Of a DNA stretch of 45,860 nt, positions 42,263 to 45,860 are shown piece after piece. Where the stretch lies: contig JAGGAB010000044.1 in the NCBI GenBank assembly GCA_017889705.1, positions 1 through 45,860 on the forward strand. Direction: 5' to 3'. Numbering within the stretch: the first letter of the stretch is position 1; the number at the start of each line of letters is the position of its first letter. A program made the position numbers and the translations under genes. The stretch comes from Bacillota bacterium. GTDB taxonomy: Bacteria > Bacillota > Negativicutes > Sporomusales > Sporomusaceae. The notes below the pieces were generated by a model. That model did not search any database and was not told where the DNA came from. It worked only from the letters and a program-made list of their open reading frames with translations.

Positions 42263-42781
42263 GATACTTATAAACATCTAAATATTTAAGCTCTTTAGGA
42301 TTGTTTCCCAACTTTTCGCAGATGCATCTGATATGAAAAGTGACGGTGTTTTGTCAGAACCTTGCGTATTCATAGTAATCATACAGCGATTGGGCATTGC
42401 TGCGTCACAGGTGGTATATCGCCGCAGTTTTGATTTTACTCTGGCAATTAACTCAAGCAGATTAAAGGGTTTGATAATATAATCATCCGCACTAATGTTT
42501 AATCCGAATATTTTATCGATATTCTTGCTTGGGGTCAACAAAAGAATAACCGGAATTTTTTTATCCTCCCGTATATTTAACAATGTATTTATCCCATCAA
42601 ACTTCGGCATCATACTATCCATAATAATCAAATGATGCTCTTCATTCTGCAGAGCGTTAAGCGCTTCCATCCCGTTATAGGCAACAGTCACAGCAAACCC
42701 CGCCTGCTTAAGATATATTTCAATAACCCCGGCAATCGCTTTATCGTCATCGACCACCAGTACACGATGGTTTGGGTTCAT
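42263..42781 (-). pseudogene. decayed OmpR-family response regulator paralogue
   Basis: Homologous to the intact regulator at 45088-45786. The receiver (about 115 residues) is intact, with its phospho-acceptor Asp in LIIMDSMMPKFDG and the Lys in IIKPF. Shortly after RRYTTCDAAMPN the reading frame shifts and most of the winged helix is deleted. A remnant in another frame, QNTVTFHIRCICEKLGNNPK, aligns with QNTVAVHIRRIREKIEINPK of the intact copy. It then joins the transposase fragment. A receiver-only protein of ~168 residues could still be made (stop at 42278). The start is set at the homologous ATG at 42781. Confidence 0.82.
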
Positions 42782-42799
42782 TAAAATTCGCATCCCTTC

Positions 42800-42880
42800 A
42801 AATAACACCTTGTTTCTACTTCAAAGTCATTGTAACAAAAGATATTTACAAAAACCTGCCTATATTTCTTACAAAATTAT
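42800..42880 (-). promoter_or_regulatory. upstream region duplicated from the intact RR gene
   Basis: 42782-42858 resembles 45787-45860 over nearly its whole length (AAGGGATGCGAATTTTA against AAGGGAGGCGAATTTA, then TTTGTTACAATGAC in both). Repeated TTTGTAA-like units on the minus strand (about 42842-42880) have roughly one-turn spacing, as in OmpR-family sites. Suggests an autoregulatory site copied together with the gene. Confidence 0.55.
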
Positions 42881-42916
42881 TAAATTTTACAGAAATAATG
42901 TGACAAATTAATATAC

Positions 42917-42963
42917 AATTTTAAAAAACAAAAGCCTACCCCATCTTGTTCCAGATGAGGCAG
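42917..42963 (-). terminator. terminator after the histidine kinase gene
   Basis: An imperfect stem (42934-42946 with 42951-42963) with TTTTGTTTTTTAAAA following on the minus strand, about 40 bases past the stop. Confidence 0.72.
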
Positions 42964-43004
42964 ACTGTTACTTACTTATTAAAAAGCAATTTCCTATTGG
43001 CAAA

Positions 43005-45113
43005 CTAATTTAAGGGAATCGTAAGCATTATTTTAAATAAGTCTCCGTCAACAACAATCCTGCAACTTCCATTTTGCACCTCCATAAAGCTTTTAACAAT
43101 CGCCAGTCCTAAGCCAGAACCCTCACCGCTCCGGGCAGCGTCACCGCGTTTAAATCGTTCGAGGACCTCCTCAGCCTTAAACTGCATCATATAATTAGAA
43201 ATATTTTTTACGGTTAGTATGGCCTGATTGTTTAAAACCTCCACCTCCACATAGACATGCGTATTGGGCAGTGTATACTTTAGCGCATTTTCAAAAACAT
43301 TGGATAACACGCGCCACATTTTAGCGCCATCAGCTAAAATCATAATTTTCTCCGAGGGGATAGTGGCAACGACCTCAAGTCCCGCATTCTTAAAATCGTC
43401 TTCATATTCCGCAAAGGATTGTTCTATAAGGTCATTTAGCGACAATTCTTCCAGTTTTACGGCAATTGAGCGGCTTTGCGCCTTGGAGACCTCAAATAAA
43501 TCCTCAACGAGTTGCTTTAAATGCCCAGATTTCCGTTTTAGTATATCTGCATATTCTTTTACTTTCTCAGGTTCGTCATATTTGCTACACAGCAGATCCG
43601 AATAAGTAATAATTGAAGTTAGCGGCGTTTTCAAATCATGGGAAACATTGGTAATAAGCTCCACTTTCAAATGTTCAGCTTTCATTTCTCTGTCTACCGC
43701 TGCTTTTACGCCATCAGCAATATGATTGATATCATCAGCGATTGTATCAACAAATTCAAAACCGGACGAAACAATTTTATGATTTAAGTCACCGTCTTTA
43801 ATTTTTTTAATACCCTCAACCAGTGTCATCAAAATCATAGCCTGCTTTAATACTAACCTGACTATTCCCCCTACCAGCAAACTAAAAAGGCCAAGTGCCA
43901 CAAGCAGAGCAAAAAAACTATTAAACGCTTCGGCCAATATTGTATATATCCACAGGTTCAGCATAACAGGAACCGTATAAAATGCCAAAAGTATTGCCGT
44001 TCTTTTGGCCAAAAGCTTCTGGTCTGCCGGTATATCCATAGCAGAAGTGTAGGCTTGTTCCGCAATTGTCTTAGTGGAACGATAAAATTTATATAGCTGA
44101 GTATGCCTAATTACTTCCCTGCTCTTAATCCTTTTGGCAAACATGGTGGCATATGCTGCCAAAGTAAGGTATGCGACTGTGAGCAGGATCAAGGCCACAT
44201 AATTTATTAGTTGCAAGGACTGTGTCTTCTGGTCGCTTGCCATACTGATGGCAAAAAAAACGCACAGCATCGTAACAAATCCGGTAATTAAAAAGCCAAC
44301 ATCCAAGTAGATTCTATCAAACGAATTATAATGTAATTTGGTGCTTCCCGGCACTCTGCCTGCAACAAACATTAATCCGGCAAACGAAAGTACAACCAGA
44401 CTTAAACCCATGCCCATGTGTTTAATGCCGTTTAAGCCGTTTTGATGCCTTACTTCATATTGAGATGCCTGCTTAAAGGCCTCCTGGGAGAATCCAATAT
44501 ATACGACGCTGCCGTCACGATCAAGTTTTTTATAAAAGGGCAGCGTATTATAGTAATTCGGCTCCGGCCCCGTTACAAGACCATTTTCTAAAATCGTATA
44601 ATACAGGCCATCGTAATTGTCTAAAAACTGTTTTGCCGCATTATAACGTGCTAACACCCCCGCAATTAGCTCTTCTTTTGCCTGTTCGAGTTTCTTGTCA
44701 TAAACCTTTTTGGTATCGGTAACTGTTTCGTCACGTTCCAGCATGAGCCGTTTGGCTTCAGCAGAATTAGTCTGCCCGGCAACCAGACCGTCATATTTTT
44801 TGATGACCGTATTAATTTTCGTGTTTTTTTCAAATTTTATATTTTGGACTTTCTCCAATAGTTCATTTTCATTAATCATAGCACCTGATTTGATATGTTC
44901 TTCGCTCTTATACTTATTAAGTAATAGAATCTTACTATGAATACCGTCTATGTCCTCTTCAAAAGCAAGCTTATAATCATTTTTTAACGCATAAGAAAAA
45001 TCCGAGTAGTTTAATGCGCCCCAGTACCCAAGAATGACGCCGCTAAGACCGACAACCAATAAAAACAACTTAAAGCAGTGCGTATATTTAATATTTTTCA
45101 ATCTTGTAGCCAA
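43005..45113 (-). CDS. membrane sensor histidine kinase with multi-helix sensor
   Basis: 702 residues. A first transmembrane helix (about 14-33) and a ~200-residue extracytoplasmic loop with coiled-coil character are followed by five or six further helices between 233 and 425. A HAMP-like segment precedes the HisKA domain (phospho-acceptor His492 in NVSHDLKTPLTSI), and the HATPase domain (about 590-700) has the G2 box GEGSGLGLAIV. Its start overlaps the regulator gene by 26 bases, so the two are translationally coupled. The signal is unknown; the large outer loop and the overall plan suggest an envelope or peptide cue. Confidence 0.92.
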   Translation of the reverse strand: MATRLKNIKYTHCFKLFLLVVGLSGVILGYWGALNYSDFSYALKNDYKLAFEEDIDGIHSKILLLNKYKSEEHIKSGAMINENELLEKVQNIKFEKNTKINTVIKKYDGLVAGQTNSAEAKRLMLERDETVTDTKKVYDKKLEQAKEELIAGVLARYNAAKQFLDNYDGLYYTILENGLVTGPEPNYYNTLPFYKKLDRDGSVVYIGFSQEAFKQASQYEVRHQNGLNGIKHMGMGLSLVVLSFAGLMFVAGRVPGSTKLHYNSFDRIYLDVGFLITGFVTMLCVFFAISMASDQKTQSLQLINYVALILLTVAYLTLAAYATMFAKRIKSREVIRHTQLYKFYRSTKTIAEQAYTSAMDIPADQKLLAKRTAILLAFYTVPVMLNLWIYTILAEAFNSFFALLVALGLFSLLVGGIVRLVLKQAMILMTLVEGIKKIKDGDLNHKIVSSGFEFVDTIADDINHIADGVKAAVDREMKAEHLKVELITNVSHDLKTPLTSIITYSDLLCSKYDEPEKVKEYADILKRKSGHLKQLVEDLFEVSKAQSRSIAVKLEELSLNDLIEQSFAEYEDDFKNAGLEVVATIPSEKIMILADGAKMWRVLSNVFENALKYTLPNTHVYVEVEVLNNQAILTVKNISNYMMQFKAEEVLERFKRGDAARSGEGSGLGLAIVKSFMEVQNGSCRIVVDGDLFKIMLTIPLN

Positions 45114-45786
45114 TTCCCCATACCACCTTCAAATATTTCGGGTCTTTAGGATTAATTTCAATCTTTTCCCGAATTCGCCTTATATGAACAGCAACCGTAT
45201 TTTGCCCATTAATATTAGGCTCGTTCCATACCCGCTCATAAATCTCCTCAATTGAAAAAATTCTGTTTATGTTTTGCATCAAAAGCTTGAGTATTTTATA
45301 TTCAATTAAGGTAAGCTTCACTTCTTCTCCATCAACTTTAACCAACTTAAACTCTGTATCCAATGAAAGCGAGCCTGTCGTAATCGTACAGCTATTAGGT
45401 ATTGCTGCGCCAAAAGTGGTGTACCGACGCAATTGCGATTTTACCCTGGCAATTAACTCAAGAGGATTAAAGGGTTTAGTAATATAATCATCAGCCCCCA
45501 TGGTTAGTCCAAATATTTTATCAGTATCCTCACTTTTAGCAGACAAAAGTATAACAGGAATATTTTGTTCTTCCCGTATTTTTAGCAAAGCCTTAATCCC
45601 GTCAAGCTTTGGCATCATAATGTCCATAATAATTAAATGAAACTCCTCATTCTGCAGCACATTAAGCGCTTCCTGCCCGTCATAGGCAACAGTTACGGCA
45701 ATTTCTGCCTGCTTCAAGTATATTTCAATAGCACCGGCGATCTCTTTGTCATCATCTACCACCAATACACGATGGTTTTGATCCAT
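45088..45786 (-). CDS. OmpR-family response regulator
   Basis: 232 residues. A receiver with phospho-acceptor Asp55 in LIIMDIMMPKLDG and Lys in ITKPF is followed by a winged-helix DNA-binding domain (about 130-230) ending NPKDPKYLKVVWGIGYKIEKY. Partner of the kinase gene that overlaps it. GGGAGG precedes the ATG. This is the intact parent-like copy of the decayed regulator at 42263-42781. Confidence 0.94.
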   Translation of the reverse strand: MDQNHRVLVVDDDKEIAGAIEIYLKQAEIAVTVAYDGQEALNVLQNEEFHLIIMDIMMPKLDGIKALLKIREEQNIPVILLSAKSEDTDKIFGLTMGADDYITKPFNPLELIARVKSQLRRYTTFGAAIPNSCTITTGSLSLDTEFKLVKVDGEEVKLTLIEYKILKLLMQNINRIFSIEEIYERVWNEPNINGQNTVAVHIRRIREKIEINPKDPKYLKVVWGIGYKIEKY

Positions 45787-45860
45787 TAAATTCGCCTCCC
45801 TTCAAGAATCAACTTGTTTTGTTACTTCACTGTCATTGTAACAAATGAAATTTACAAAAA

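Noticed and set aside
1..45860. CRISPR arrays, prophage genes, rRNA operons, complete IS elements
   Set aside because: No regularly spaced short repeats, no phage structural genes, no rRNA sequence and no intact transposase were seen on reading both strands.

Overview
The window (about 43% GC by eye, most genes on the minus strand) looks like a chromosomal segment of a spore-forming, diderm-type Firmicute, most probably a Sporomusaceae-like member of the Negativicutes. This is inferred from the polA-mutM-coaE gene order, a Phe T-box in front of pheA, a PocR-domain kinase, pyruvate kinase with a fused PEP-utiliser domain, strong GGAGG ribosome sites, and a kinase resembling sporulation kinases. 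The taxonomic call is inference; there is no rRNA in the window.

Layout. 0-5 kb: a sigma-54-controlled catabolic unit. A PrpR_N/PAS/AAA+/Fis activator precedes a well-matched -24/-12 promoter that drives an aconitase-family hydro-lyase and a 2-hydroxyacid dehydrogenase cut by the window edge. 5.3-5.6 kb: two tandem tRNA-Leu genes behind one near-consensus promoter; the first (CAG) has lost its 3' acceptor strand. 5.6-12 kb: the polA-mutM-coaE-lytic transglycosylase-oligopeptide binding lipoprotein run. 12.2-15.6 kb: an L,D-transpeptidase, an orphan PAS histidine kinase with a sigma-H-like promoter and two Spo0A-box matches upstream, and a MerR/RacA-like coiled-coil protein; together these suggest a sporulation link. 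15.7-18.4 kb: six small secreted, membrane or domain-of-unknown-function proteins, including a chagasin-type inhibitor and a 59-residue membrane peptide. 18.5-21 kb: a MalT/LAL-type regulator, then tRNA-Leu(CAA). 21.5-25.6 kb: a YgjP-type metalloprotease, a C_GCAxxG_C_C protein, a PocR-LytS-like kinase, an ECF S-component-like transporter and a small membrane protein.

25.6-28.6 kb: a MoxR ATPase, a VWA/CoxE-like protein and a small Cys-tailed protein form a plus-strand operon bracketed by two copies of a ~96 bp repeat, each starting in the T-tract of a terminator. 28.6-31.3 kb: a CC/Se-motif protein, a D-amino acid aminotransferase and an acyltransferase. 31.28-31.66 kb: a highly structured intergenic element with inverted termini. 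31.7-35 kb: DUF2007, pyruvate kinase and a membrane-anchored helical protein in one operon. 35-40.9 kb: an M20 amidohydrolase, a small secreted protein, a MATE exporter, a hydroxyacid dehydrogenase and T-box-controlled pheA, with two unusual hairpin elements between genes. 40.9-45.9 kb: a soluble chemoreceptor, a decayed response-regulator paralogue fused to an IS1182-like transposase tail, and the intact two-component pair from which the paralogue appears to have been duplicated together with its upstream region.

No CRISPR array, rRNA, prophage or complete insertion sequence was seen. The points most worth following are the sigma-54 unit, the structured elements at 31.3 and 39.6 kb, the paired 96 bp repeats around the MoxR/VWA operon, the broken tRNA-Leu(CAG), and the RR/transposase chimera.
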